A model generated the notes under the pieces. It saw nothing but the letters and a program-made list of their open reading frames with translations, was not told the origin of the DNA and ran no database searches. This document shows positions 52,619-60,352 of a stretch of DNA of 64,000 bases, one piece after another. Position numbers and translations under genes: made by a program. The stretch comes from Toxotes chatareus. Lineage: Eukaryota > Chordata > Actinopteri > Toxotidae. Each line of letters opens with the position of its first letter. Positions within the stretch are counted from its first letter, which is position 1. The stretch is taken from positions 23,442,001 through 23,506,000 of the forward strand of contig CM028889.1 in the NCBI GenBank assembly GCA_016801885.1, in the 5' to 3' direction.

Positions 52619-53471
52619 CTGCGTTCATATTTAGAGTTGTTATGAGAAAAATAGATTTGTCTGTTTCATTTGTCCTCTGCTCAGTTCAAGTCAACGTCCA
52701 GTAAGAGCGTGTGTGTGGTGGGCCTAATGGCCATGATGGCTGACGACCCCGAGCATCCTGATGTGTTCTTGCTGACTGACTCAGAGCACGGTGAGAATAA
52801 CACGCGCGCACACAGTAAAGGAAAAAACAAACTGAAATGACTAATGACTAACAAGTAAGAAATCATTCCTCTGAAAACAGATGCAGTGAAAAGCTGAACT
52901 GGGTCAGTGGAGTTTGGTTTGAGAGGTGACGTCACCACCACCACCGCCATCATCCCCCCAAACACACACACACACACACACAACATATTAGATTGAGTCC
53001 ATCTCACCCACAATCAGTCTAACTTTCGATTTAAGTATGGCACTTTATGCTAGTCATATTTGGCTTTTTCCATGCGTGTATACAACTGTTTATGCACACA
53101 GACACACACACTCACTTTGTCCTGAACTTTTCCACTGTGACTCAGTTTTTATTTTACTGGACGAGCCAAAGTGAAGTGAGGCTTCAGCCATCTTTCCAGA
53201 GTGTTGAGAAAGCAGGTGGAAACGAGAGCCTTGGTAACTCGCGCTGTTTGTCTCCGTTGCCTAGGTAACACCTACAAGTACCAAGCAGGGAACAGAATGA
53301 ACGCTTTGCTCTGGTTCAAACATCTGAGTGCTGCCTGTCAGAGCAATAGGCAACAGGTATGGAGCCACACAAACAATAGACGTGCACACACACACCGCTG
53401 AGTGTTAGCCATGTTTTGTAAATCTCACTCTTTTTTTCCAGGTGCCAGCCAATCTGATGTCGTTTGAATGA
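9954..53471 (+). CDS. ralgps2: Ral GEF with PH domain and SH3-binding motif 2 (whole coding span, 19 coding exons)
   Basis: Joining 19 exons with GT..AG introns and matching phases gives 1761 nt (586 aa plus stop); human RALGPS2 is about 583 aa. Domains: a CDC25-type RasGEF domain at roughly residues 45-290 (helical-hairpin segment NNLHAVMAVVSGLQSAPIF, then SKEDNYKRLRDY); a linker with PxxP motifs at about 327-333 (PATPPSP) of the type known to bind SH3 adaptors such as Grb2; and a PH domain at about 455-575, beginning near VQGVLRRK. The family catalyses GDP/GTP exchange on RalA/RalB, and the PH domain directs it to membranes. The start was taken as the first of two adjacent Met codons (9954, 9957) because the human protein begins MDLMNGQ; the second has the better Kozak context (A at -3, G at +4). 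RALGPS1 is the alternative paralogue, but nested angptl1 and neighbouring fam20b favour RALGPS2. The host intron 24765-47284 contains angptl1 on the other strand. Confidence 0.95.
10365..10472 (+). CDS. ralgps2: ralgps2 coding exon 2
   Basis: Acceptor is ctcctccag, donor is GCA|gtaagt. It has 36 codons beginning KSSSSESLSDK and ending KVTPEEYA, nearly identical to human. It holds the Ser-rich N-terminus and the first part of the RasGEF fold. Confidence 0.95.
10919..10932 (+). promoter_or_regulatory. CTCF-like motif, forward orientation
   Basis: CCACAAGGGGGCAC matches the CTCF core consensus CCASYAGRKGGCRS at 13 of 14 positions (A at the Y position). It is in a ralgps2 intron just after exon 2. 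Binding is inferred from the motif only. Confidence 0.4.
11192..11242 (+). CDS. ralgps2: ralgps2 coding exon 3
   Basis: A 17-codon exon (GQITLMDAPVFKAIQPE) between a ctcctccag acceptor and a gtgaga donor, phase 0 at both ends. It is part of the CDC25 domain. Confidence 0.95.
19428..19511 (+). CDS. ralgps2: ralgps2 coding exon 4
   Basis: 28 codons beginning ELSSCGWNKKEK and ending FTRRFNQ, between a ttttcag acceptor and CAG|gtgaga. It is the conserved RasGEF N-terminal helical segment. It follows an 8.2-kb intron. Confidence 0.95.
19512..22813 (+). other. ralgps2 intron 4
   Basis: 3.3 kb with no recognisable gene. Features are a T/CTT-rich stretch at about 21408-21460, a (GAGT)n patch near 21700-21718, and short AC repeats near 21889-21907. 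Confidence 0.7.
22814..22903 (+). CDS. ralgps2: ralgps2 coding exon 5
   Basis: 30 codons beginning TSFWVVREILHAQ and ending YIRTAK. The acceptor (ttttatctag) is preceded by a GT repeat; the donor is AAG|gtacac. The first residue is Thr where human has Val. CDC25 core helices. Confidence 0.93.
22999..23091 (+). CDS. ralgps2: ralgps2 coding exon 6 (RasGEF helical hairpin)
   Basis: 31 codons beginning KLCDMNNLHAVMAV and ending TKTWA, between ttttcatag and gtaagt. It contains the NNLHA..V.GL motif typical of CDC25-family exchange factors. The preceding intron is only 95 bp. Confidence 0.95.
23092..24637 (+). other. ralgps2 intron 6
   Basis: 1.5 kb without coding signal; it holds a 23-base T run at 24238-24260. 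Confidence 0.75.
24638..24764 (+). CDS. ralgps2: ralgps2 coding exon 7
   Basis: 127 nt, phase 0 in and phase 1 out, reading LLSRKDKATF at the start and CIPYLG at the end. Acceptor is taccctacag, donor is CTAG|gtaaca. It is the last RasGEF exon before the 22.5-kb intron that hosts angptl1. Confidence 0.95.
24765..29039 (+). other. Left part of the ralgps2 host intron
   Basis: 4.3 kb downstream of the angptl1 3' end. A (GT)n lies at about 26031-26055 and an A run near 28530-28544. No exon-like frame with recognisable similarity on either strand. Confidence 0.7.
29060..29428 (-). other. angptl1: angptl1 3' UTR with poly(A) signal
   Basis: From the stop codon to AATAAA at 29065-29060 on the minus strand, about 370 nt, with no competing coding signal. 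Transcript end inferred from the signal. Confidence 0.6.
29429..29616 (-). CDS. angptl1: angptl1 coding exon 5 (C-terminus)
   Basis: 188 nt including stop, after a tctctactag acceptor. It begins GNCAHFHKGGWWYNACGQTN and ends LMIRPID, the canonical C-terminal half of the fibrinogen-like domain with its last Cys pair. Confidence 0.96.
29429..35028 (-). CDS. angptl1: Angiopoietin-like 1 (whole coding span, 5 coding exons)
   Basis: Joining 35028-34839, 34701-34081, 31269-31076, 30026-29756 and 29616-29429 gives 1464 nt (487 aa plus stop), against 491 aa in human ANGPTL1. The order is a hydrophobic signal peptide (about residues 1-22), a short linker with CSYTFLVPEQRITGPIC, a coiled-coil region (about 83-200) and a fibrinogen-like domain (about 271-487) ending MIRPID. 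Two N-glycosylation sequons, N160 (NVT) and N188 (NQS), sit at the same positions as in human. It is a secreted orphan-type angiopoietin-like glycoprotein, reported in the literature as an angiogenesis modulator. It is entirely nested, antisense, in the 22.5-kb ralgps2 intron. The phrase VPEQRITGPIC and the neighbours distinguish it from angptl2. Fish may have a and b copies; I cannot tell which this is. Confidence 0.95.
29756..30026 (-). CDS. angptl1: angptl1 coding exon 4 (fibrinogen-like domain)
   Basis: 271 nt after a long C-tract acceptor ending cccacag. It begins RGFGNIDGEHWLGLDNIY and ends GKQFTTLDRDKDAFS plus one base, at donor TCTG|gtaggg. The family motif GFGNIDGE.WLGL and the DRDKD calcium-binding loop are present. 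Confidence 0.96.
30027..31075 (-). other. angptl1 intron 3
   Basis: 1.05 kb of intron without recognisable features except an unusual C10 tract (G run on the + strand at 30031-30040) right beside the exon 4 acceptor. Confidence 0.8.
31076..31269 (-). CDS. angptl1: angptl1 coding exon 3 (start of fibrinogen-like domain)
   Basis: 194 nt between tatcccag and AAA|gtaggt. It begins GPFRDCYQVRQAGHTTSGMY and ends GSVNFFRNWENYK. It contains the first conserved Cys of the fibrinogen domain and the GGWTVLQRR..GSV.F motif. Confidence 0.96.
31270..34080 (-). other. angptl1 intron 2
   Basis: 2.8 kb of intron between the coiled-coil exon and the first fibrinogen-domain exon. No recognisable gene on either strand. 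Confidence 0.8.
34081..34701 (-). CDS. angptl1: angptl1 coding exon 2 (coiled coil)
   Basis: 621 nt between ctgtccacag and GATG|gtaagt, phase 1 in and out. It contains LQLVVDVDGNLVNEMKLLRK and RVTQLYMQLLHEIIRKRDNS, almost identical to human, with heptad-like spacing for the coiled coil, and the N160 and N188 sequons. It ends with a Pro-rich hinge (PPPPQGTLTSD) that is poorly conserved. Confidence 0.96.
34839..35028 (-). CDS. angptl1: angptl1 coding exon 1 (signal peptide)
   Basis: The ATG is at 35028-35026. The frame begins MQRLTWSLCAVLCLSLWEES and ends EQRIT plus one base, at donor ACAG|gtttaa (phase 1). The hydrophobic core LCAVLCLSLW is a typical signal peptide; a basic RSRR stretch near residues 38-41 could be a proprotein-convertase site. 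Confidence 0.93.
35029..35096 (-). other. angptl1: angptl1 5' UTR in the first coding exon
   Basis: On the minus strand a pyrimidine tract and cttgcag acceptor end at 35097, 68 nt upstream of the ATG. An untranslated upstream exon is therefore likely, but I did not locate it. Confidence 0.55.
41653..41703 (-). other. C-rich tract with G-quadruplex potential on the minus strand
   Basis: On the minus strand the order is G6, G4, G6 and G13, separated by loops of 5 to 12 nt. Intronic. Confidence 0.5.
43724..43760. repeat. (GT)n microsatellite
   Basis: About 18 GT units with one offset, in the ralgps2 host intron. Confidence 0.95.
45294..45338 (+). repeat. Uninterrupted polypurine tract
   Basis: 45 consecutive purines with multiple G4-G5 runs, extending as a purine-rich zone to about 45359. 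Confidence 0.85.
47285..47422 (+). CDS. ralgps2: ralgps2 coding exon 8
   Basis: 138 nt with a tatttcag acceptor, phase 1 in and out. It starts MYLSDLTYIDSAYPS and ends SDLQRSCTY, the near-invariant C-terminal part of the RasGEF domain. Donor is TATG|gtgaga. Confidence 0.96.
47423..48071 (+). other. ralgps2 intron 8
   Basis: 0.65 kb, no recognisable element. Confidence 0.85.
48072..48162 (+). CDS. ralgps2: ralgps2 coding exon 9
   Basis: 91 nt between ctctttcag and AA|gtaaga, phase 1 in and phase 2 out. It starts DIPVLPHIQKYLNS and ends FVEDDNYK, with the final Lys codon completed in the next exon. End of the RasGEF domain. Confidence 0.95.
48383..48450 (+). CDS. ralgps2: ralgps2 coding exon 10
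   Basis: 68 nt between tttatttag and GTCG|gtgagt, phase 2 in and phase 1 out. It reads LSQKIEPGTSTPR then ASKEDLVG and begins the flexible linker. Confidence 0.93.
48577..48715 (+). CDS. ralgps2: ralgps2 coding exon 11 (PxxP linker)
   Basis: 139 nt between cctacctag and TACAA|gtcagc. It contains PATPPSPRN, the SH3-binding PxxP stretch, followed by GHRKCHSLGY as in human. The first half (QEASASPLCGRKCAVA) is much less conserved than its surroundings. Confidence 0.93.
48841..48992 (+). CDS. ralgps2: ralgps2 coding exon 12
   Basis: 152 nt between tctccacag and CTTG|gtaaga. It reads FIHKMNTVEFKSATFPNAG at the start and AESSTLSSGISL at the end, a highly conserved Ser-rich linker that probably carries phosphosites. 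Confidence 0.95.
49087..49141 (+). CDS. ralgps2: ralgps2 coding exon 13
   Basis: 55 nt between tgtgtacag and GAGAG|gtaacg, reading GSSEGSELSEEVSWPAFER. The preceding intron is only 94 bp. Confidence 0.93.
49763..49840 (+). CDS. ralgps2: ralgps2 coding exon 14
   Basis: 78 nt between ctgaacag and CAGCAG|gtacac, phase 2 in and out. It reads TRFYHSLGPVTRVAR then IPYRGVLRPS, equivalent to human NRLYHSLGPVTRVARNGYRS. Confidence 0.92.
49987..50014. repeat. (GT)14 microsatellite
   Basis: 14 uninterrupted GT units. Confidence 0.95.
50141..50182. repeat. (AC)21 microsatellite
   Basis: 21 uninterrupted AC units. Confidence 0.95.
50784..50889 (+). CDS. ralgps2: ralgps2 coding exon 15 (start of PH domain)
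   Basis: 106 nt between cctgttgtag and ACA|gtgaga. It reads SAESEELAVHLYPGAVTVQG then VLRRKTVLKEGKKPT, the first beta strands of the PH domain with the basic loop that would contact phosphoinositides. Confidence 0.95.
50890..51646 (+). other. ralgps2 intron 15
   Basis: 0.76 kb with no recognisable element. Confidence 0.85.
51647..51739 (+). CDS. ralgps2: ralgps2 coding exon 16 (PH domain)
   Basis: 31 codons between gcctccag and CAT|gtaagt, starting VASWTKYWVALCGTQLYYY and ending ATERKH. PH-domain beta strands 2-4. Confidence 0.95.
52170..52425. repeat. GGTTAG-rich dispersed fish repeat flanked by (GT)n
   Basis: A short (GT)n is followed by gttatatggatgaatttt, then many degenerate GGTTAG/GGGTTAGG words, then gcatttagctgtgatgatt and tatgtcaatgagagtcctca, then GT-rich sequence again. 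I recognise this ordered set of words as a widespread teleost dispersed repeat; the identification is from memory. Confidence 0.55.
52584..52616. repeat. (AC)n microsatellite
   Basis: About 16 AC units, 68 bp upstream of ralgps2 exon 17. Confidence 0.95.
52685..52790 (+). CDS. ralgps2: ralgps2 coding exon 17 (PH domain)
   Basis: 106 nt between ctgctcag and CACG|gtgaga, phase 0 in and phase 1 out. It reads FKSTSSKSVCVVGLMAMMAD, then PEHPDVFLLTDSEH. Confidence 0.95.
53265..53356 (+). CDS. ralgps2: ralgps2 coding exon 18 (PH domain C-terminal helix)
   Basis: 92 nt between ttgcctag and CAG|gtatgg. It reads NTYKYQAGNRMNALLWFKHL then SAACQSNRQQ. The Trp in LWFKHL is the invariant Trp of the PH C-terminal helix. 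Confidence 0.95.
53442..53471 (+). CDS. ralgps2: ralgps2 coding exon 19 (stop codon)
   Basis: The final nine residues VPANLMSFE plus TGA, after a ttttttccag acceptor. The ending matches human VPTNLMTFE. Confidence 0.93.
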   Translation: MPANLMSFE

Positions 53472-53656
53472 CCGATGCTGGGGAGTGCGAATGAGCACAG
53501 GAGAGAGGGATGAGGAAACAGACGAGGAGGATGAGGAGGAGTATTGACTCAGTAGTGGGAGCTTTCACTGCCATGAGCCCTGCCCGCCGATTCTCCGATT
53601 CTAGCCCCGGCCTCACTGCAGCCTCACCTGCCACCACTGCCTTAACCAGAGTACCC

Positions 53657-53899
<243 letters not shown>

Positions 53900-54359
53900 A
53901 TGGAAGTAACTGTTTCGGATGTATTGACTACTGAACAAGGACCTGGACCACTGCTCTTGTTTCCCATTTGCTCTCAGTGTTTTGTTTTGTTTTTTGTTTT
54001 GTTTTTTCTGAACTGTGAGTGTTCAGCACTTCAGTGGAGCCATGCGACTTCTCCTCTACTCTCTCACAGACAGGCAGTCCTTGGATGGACAGAAATAATC
54101 CTCTCCTTTGGTTTTCTTAACGGGGTTAGCTGTTTTTATCCGTGTCCCTGCCTTGCTCAAATGCAAAATTCTTGCCTTTTATTTGGCGGGACACAAAATC
54201 ACAACACGTACGCTCACATCGGACTAACCCGCTGGACTTTGGAGGGTTTAGAAAAAAAAAACACTTTTTTATTCACTGGGTTCACACTTTCAGTTGTTGC
54301 TCTCTTCATTCACTTGAGTTGGCTTGGAGTCACAGGATGATGATTATTAACATGAACCT

Positions 54360-54392
54360 CACACACACACACACACACACTCACACACACAG
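54360..54392. repeat. (CA)n microsatellite
   Basis: About 15 CA units with one TC interruption, in the ralgps2 3' UTR. It could base-pair with the TG array about 460 nt upstream. Confidence 0.9.
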
Positions 54393-57300
54393 GCCTATAT
54401 GATCACATCGTTGTAAACATAAGGGCTCTGATTCGCAATCAATTCCAGCAGAAACGATTCCCACACTTCCTGAATGTTTCTAGTTTTTATTACAGAACCT
54501 AGCCGCCGCCCCCCCTTTTTTGTCATATACTCGCTAAGTGTTCTGTGCGTATGTGTTCCTGTAAACTGCATTGGGTGAGGAGGGGGGAGCGGGCGGGAGG
54601 GAAAATGTTTAAATTGCGGGAATCTTGTCTGCGTTCCACACAGGTACGATAATCCCAGAATCTAAGCTACGATGTGTTCATGGTTGGGTAGACAAGAGTT
54701 ATTCCTTTTACGGACCTGCAAAATTTCTTTGTTCTCCAGTGTCGTGTGCTCTCTGTCATCACCGCCATCAGCTCAGTAAGGTGACGCTTGGTTCACCAGA
54801 CTCACACATGCTAAACACTAAAGACTTGAAACTGTGAAAGAGTCCACGAGAGAGCAGCGAGAACTCATGATACATGATTTTATCTCCTCTTCTTGTTGCT
54901 TAACATGGTTAGATCCTCTGGTCTGGAGCAGACATTCAAAGCTACCTGGAGCCATACAGAGTCTATTTTAAAGCTTGTTTGTTGATATTGTTTTGTGTTG
55001 TTAGTTTCTTTTCCTTTTTTTTTTTTTTTTTTTGGAGGGATGGTGCAGTTCACAGTATTACCATGTAGTAGAGATGGTTGCACGTCTATGTAGATTTTTT
55101 TTTTTTTGTCTGTTACATATGAATGTTACATTTTTGTTTTTGTTTTTTTCTCTCTTTTTGGAGCAGTTATTTTGAATATTTTATGTACATGTGAATTTTA
55201 TTTTTTGTTTTTCTTTCTATTTTTTTTTTGCCCCTTATTCTATTAACCTAGATCCAGCTCAGTTTTAGGCCCTAACCATGTTGCATCTGATTCAGAAATA
55301 GAATAAGCACCTTGGTTATAAATAGTGCCAAGTGATGTTACTGTCACTGTTTTTGCTTCAGGCTGATGAAAGGTTAGGAAGGGCAGAGCAGCAGTGGAAT
55401 CAGGTGTAGGTACTGGCAGTGGGAAGAACCTGGTATTTCCACGGTGCATCGCAGATGTTTGAGGGCACCACAAATAGACTATGACTGTTTGTTTTTGAGC
55501 AAACATAATCAGGATGGTGGTGATGACAATGATGAGGGGCTTTTCAGCCAGTAATTCTCAACAAAATCTAATCTCCTTTTTAAAACAGCTGTTTACATTG
55601 TATGTTTACACAATCTTTTGCCCAACATCACTCACTGCTCCACGTGTACTGTATCTAATTTAGGAAAGAAATATGGCGTAGAAACATATGTCCTCCAATC
55701 ATTGGGGAATATTAAGCTCGGCGTTTCAGGCTGAACATATCTGTACTCGCAGCACTGGATCCTCTTTAATGGGTCTAATTTGATCCATTAAAACTGTCCT
55801 CAGCTTAAAATACAAATCATCAGTTCAGCTTTTTAGGTCAGACAAACATTACAAACTGAGACAGTGTCTGTTTAGTCCCCATCAGGAGACGCTCAGTCCT
55901 TTGTATATTCACTAAAGAGATGGTAGTGGATGAACCTGTGGAGGAATGAATGAGGAAGCCAAACACAGGCTTAATTTAATGCAGCAGTTACTCTAAGTAC
56001 GTGTGTGCATTTGTGTGCCTGTGCATACTTCTCTATTTTTTAAAAAAAATCATTGTAATTCAAGCCTGATAGGCAAATTCCTTGGGGCTGCCGTCGCTGC
56101 TGAGCAGTGAGGGTAACCGGCTACCTAATCATCTGTGTGACTGACTCTTGCCAGCTCACGCCACGACTCCACACTGGCTTCTGTTGTACAGGAAGCGTGA
56201 AGAAAGGAGGACTGGTGAGCAGATAGGAAGTGGAAACTGTACTCATCTGTGTCGACTGTGGCTGGAGAGCTGTAGAATGGAGCAGAGGTTTTGTCTTTTT
56301 TGTTTCTTTGGTTTTTTTGAAGTGACAAAATCCCAGAGCTGAAGCACTATAGAGGCTGATCATTGCTGGTGGGACAGGGACAAGAGAGCTGTGAATGAAA
56401 TAAGTGAAATGGCTGAGACAGGTTTAGGGTTTCTACAAATGCTGGTTGGTCTCTCTTTCTCGCTCTACTGACATATTAACCTGCTGTCATTTACAAAATA
56501 TTGACAAATTGGTGCAATTAAGCAAGGATTGATTCTGCCTCAGAACCTCTGGGAAAAAAAAGAAAAAGAAAGACAGTGCACAGAAATGGCTGAGATGTAA
56601 ACAAACCCAGTGTAGACAGACAACATCCCCAATCACATTTTCTTTCTTTCTGTTTGCTGTATCTGATGTTAATTGAGAAAGAAGAATTTAAATTAAATTA
56701 AGAATTTAATTTATTTGAATTCATTTGGGTTTAACAAGCTTCCCCTCGAGAAATTCCCAGGTCAAGCGCTTTTTTTTCTGAGGTTTTCCTTACTGTAATG
56801 TGAGTTTACATGAACTTCTTTTTATAATCATTTCTGTACAGTGCGTGGTCAGCATAAGGGAATCACATTTCATTTTTGTTTTGTGGTTTTAGTTGACTCA
56901 TTTTTTAGATTTCGAGGCCAATCACTACTAACATAATGACCCCACAATCATCTATTTTTGGATCAGGGTGGAAAATTCACATCAGCCGCTCGTTCAAGAT
57001 CATTTTTTTTGGTTATTATGAAGAAACTTGATGCCATGCTTGAAAATTCTCTTTGCTGTGGTCAGAGTTCACGTCGTTTCCGTTAAGTTGAACATACTGT
57101 CTACAAATGCACAATTTTCCCCGTATTAACAGTTTTGAGTGAATCTGCCTTCTGAATTCATTCTTTGTTTTTTATGGTTATGAAAAATGTTTAAAAGCTG
57201 AGATGAAGGGTTCAACCAGAGGAAGTGTTCTGAGTGTGGTTACATGGTGTGTTTATTCTTTTGGTGGAGAAATTGAACCAATGTGAATCTGTGCCTCCTG

Positions 57301-57522
57301 TGCACTGGCCAGGCATCATTCACTTGTTTACCAAGGACATCAACAACAACCGTCACTCAACCCTTGGAAGGTGACGAGGGTGAAGTGTAAGTGATCTTTG
57401 ACCTTCGCCCTTTTACCTGGCTGTGTGTGTGTGTCTGTCTCTGTCTTCCCGTGTCGTGACTGTGGCAAGCGCTGTGACCTCAGTGCTGAGTGATGTGCTG
57501 CCTGCTGTGAAGACTGAGAACC

Positions 57523-57528
57523 AATAAA
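57523..57528 (+). terminator. Candidate ralgps2 poly(A) signal AATAAA
   Basis: A canonical AATAAA lies between ralgps2 and fam20b, followed by a moderately T/GT-rich stretch (cattgttctgg). It is about 4 kb downstream of the ralgps2 stop. Confidence 0.55.
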
Positions 57529-57545
57529 CACTCTGCCCTTTTTTA

Positions 57546-58669
57546 CTCCACACATCAGTTTCACGCTCATTGTTCTGGAAAAGATAGTGTGACTGTTTAT
57601 CTGGGATACGGGGGGTGGGAGTTAGTATTACATGACTCAATACCGTTTGATAATCAGTTCAGGTTTCAAGCTCACTCCCGCAGTGTTAAAATGCTGTGTG
57701 TGACTTTGTGTCAAGGCTAACATCGTTATTACTATGGCTTGTTTGTGACAATACTCTAAAAATATTATCCAACAATCGAGATGTTTTAAATCAGTCAGCA
57801 AAATACCAAAGAACAATTTACATTTACTGTAATTGTGCGGGCTCATTTTTTTAGTCAGCAGATTTTCTGAATGAATTACTTTCACTAGGTTACAGTTACA
57901 ATTACATTCATCACAGTAGTGATTTTGGCTTTTTAATACCAACAAGATGAGTAGCTGTGGGTTCATTTACAGTGACGGCTCAGTCAGTACAGGAAGGCAT
58001 TTCTTGTTATGCATTTTCAAATTTTCACCACCTACAACGAAGTCAGCACTTAGCTGTAAATATAGCAACCAACAGTTATTTTATTACAATTTTAAGGGAA
58101 TAGTGGTGTTTCTGAGGGGTTGTGTAGAGGGGAAAAAAAACATTTATGTTTGACAAAATGTTTTTGTTTTTTCATCAGATACTTTCCAGAAATTTAAATC
58201 TCTCCAAACCTTTGGTTGCTCAAAGAAAAACAAAATTTGAAAAGCAAGAATCATCCCTTGGCTGAACTGGTGTTGACCCATGCAAACTGTTAAAGCCAAG
58301 TAGACAAGACAAAGAAAGCCTGGGACCTACTGTGTACTGTGTTTTTTGGCAACACTTTAAGTTTGCCTATTTGGCATGTACAAGCAGTATATAAACATCT
58401 AAGAAACGTTTTCAATGTAGTTGTAAGCAGATCTAAGTGTTAATGTATTTGACTACAGCTATACTTCCTAGTGTGGACACCCGTAAGTGAAGGCTGGTGT
58501 GTAAACAGATGATGAATGTAGTCAAACGTTGTTGTAGTAATATAAAATGTCTTGCATCTGCTTACAGCCACATTTATAGTATGTTATAAACCATTTATTT
58601 CATATTTATACACTGCTAATACACGCAAAATAAGGGTTTGGCTCACGGTGAATGGGACGTAGTGTGACA
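57546..58669. other. Intergenic gap between ralgps2 and fam20b
   Basis: About 1.1 kb, AT-rich, no gene recognised. It ends at a CTCF-like motif and a GC-richer fam20b promoter region. Confidence 0.6.
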
Positions 58670-58683
58670 CTGCCACCTGGTGG
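58670..58683 (-). promoter_or_regulatory. CTCF motif (perfect core), reverse orientation
   Basis: The minus strand reads CCACCAGGTGGCAG, matching CCASYAGRKGGCRS at all 14 positions. It lies about 230 bp upstream of the fam20b first-exon donor, between two genes. Occupancy is not shown by sequence. Confidence 0.6.
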
Positions 58684-58805
58684 CTGCGTGGAGCACGTAC
58701 AGCGGGAGGAAGTGGAGACGGCAGGCCGGCGGAGGAATCGAAGGAATAGGGCGGAGGGAAGGGAGCCACCGAGGGGACAGAGAAAATGACAAACCACCGC
58801 GATTT
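58684..58805 (+). promoter_or_regulatory. Probable fam20b promoter region
   Basis: A GC-richer block just upstream of the first exon, with an ETS-like GGAAGT (58708-58713) and a GC-box-like ggcggagg/gggcggagg. No TATA box is evident. The transcription start cannot be placed exactly. Confidence 0.45.
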
Positions 58806-58917
58806 ATTTTTTTTTCATTAGCGGCGCGTTAAATTATTATACTTTATGTCCATCTCGCAGGACTTTTACAGACACTTGAAGCTACTTTGTCTACGGTGAA
58901 CGGCGTACGGCCATAAG
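58806..58917 (+). other. fam20b: fam20b non-coding first exon (5' limit approximate)
   Basis: It ends at a strong donor ATAAG|gtaaga. The next good acceptor (ctgtccctccag) is at 60024, directly before the start-codon exon. The left edge is a guess. Confidence 0.5.
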
Positions 58918-60024
58918 GTAAGACAGCCTGGTCGGCTGCCAGTAAACGCCACAGACGACGCACTGTAATGAAGCTAGCTGCTTGCTTTAGCTAACCTACA
59001 GAGCAAGGTGTACAGCGGTTTGCTAAGCAGCTAGCTCTGTCGAGATAGATGAGACCACATCGCTGCAGGTATAGTGATCTGACTACCTGAATAACCCCGG
59101 TGTAATCATAATAAAAGCAGACCCGTCATTCAGAGGTTTCATTGCGGTCAGACGTTTTTTTTTTGAAGGCGTTTTCTCACTAGTGTTTAAAAAAAAAAAA
59201 GACAGCAAGGAAAGATAGCAATGTATGAAAGACCGATTGTGTGGAAGAAGTGACTGCCTGCGTGGCCAAACCTGTGCAGGCTGAGCTGTATCAACACCAG
59301 CTGAACCCCCTTTTTTTTTTTTTTTTTGATAGGGGTTTAGCTCGCTAATTGTTAGCTTGTTGTCACAGTTTTGATAACAGTAACACCAACGCTCGTTATC
59401 CACAGCCGAGTCAGATAACTGTCAGTGAAACGTGGCATTTGTATTCGTTTTTTTGTTTCCTGCCCTGATGTGAAGCTCACAACATGCACAGCTGACATAC
59501 AAGCTTGTTTAGCTTTAGCAGGCGGATGGACGCGTCGTGAGGTTTTGTGGTCACGGAGGTCCGGATCATTTCAGGGTCAAAATAAAGTCGGTTTCTTTTT
59601 TACCCAGTGTTGGAGTCGGAGGGATGTTATTGCCCACAACACAACCCAGCCTGTACTGTAGCTGCACATACAGATAAGAGGCTGTTTAAAGGCTTAGCTG
59701 CCCCCTTTTTGCACATAGTACATGTTTTGCGGTGTGGCATACTTTTGAATGTACACACACGCATTTACACAGAGGCTAAGCAGGCTGATATCCTGATGTA
59801 GTTATACACACTGGACAGGCTTCAGCTGTGCTGCAGTACTGGGTCACCCTCTGTCCCGAGGGGAAATAAGCAAGAGGGGCAGCAAATCAATCAATTTTCT
59901 CTCCACATTTCATTGCCAGAAAATTTTTCATCTCTCGCTCTCTCTTCCCTCCCCTTGTTCTCTACTTCCTCCCCCCTTCCCTCCTAGCCCTGTCTTATTT
60001 CCGTCTCCCACTCTGTCCCTCCAG
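58918..60024 (+). other. fam20b intron 1
   Basis: 1.1 kb with T and A runs (near 59155, 59190 and 59310); no gene recognised. Confidence 0.6.
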
Positions 60025-60223
60025 GTGACTGCCTGTTCGCTCAGATTGTAGCTCCGGGCACCACAGCTCCCCGTCCTTTCAGAAGAGTTTTCTGTGCCAG
60101 GGCCGAGCGGGTGGGTGGGCGACGGGGAGTTGCGGAGGCCATGCATCAGGGGTGAGGGGCATTTGCAGCGGGGGAAACACACGTCGCCGGGTGAGGAGGG
60201 GTTCAGGGCCGGTCGGTGTGGAG
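60025..60223 (+). other. fam20b: fam20b 5' UTR in the start-codon exon
   Basis: 199 nt, GC-rich, between acceptor ccctccag and the ATG. It contains a four-codon upstream ORF (ATG at 60141, TGA at 60153-60155). Confidence 0.65.
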
Positions 60224-60352
60224 ATGAAGCTCAAACAGCGCATGGTGGTGCTGTGTGCCGTGCTCCTCCTGCTGGGCCTGGCCAAGATCTTCCTCCTGGA
60301 TGGAGGTGAAGGATCTGCAGCCAGCCGACGGGACCTCAGAGCGTTTCACAAG
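60224..60352 (+). CDS. fam20b: fam20b coding exon 1 (signal anchor)
   Basis: 43 codons beginning MKLKQRMVVLCAVLLLLGLA and ending RDLRAFHK, donor AAG|gtcagg. The ATG has a G at -3. Matches human MKLKQR...DQRAFHR. Confidence 0.95.

Noticed and set aside
60094..60309. Open frame covering the fam20b 5' UTR in another frame
   Set aside because: It has no ATG at its beginning and is out of frame with the recognised MKLKQR start at 60224.
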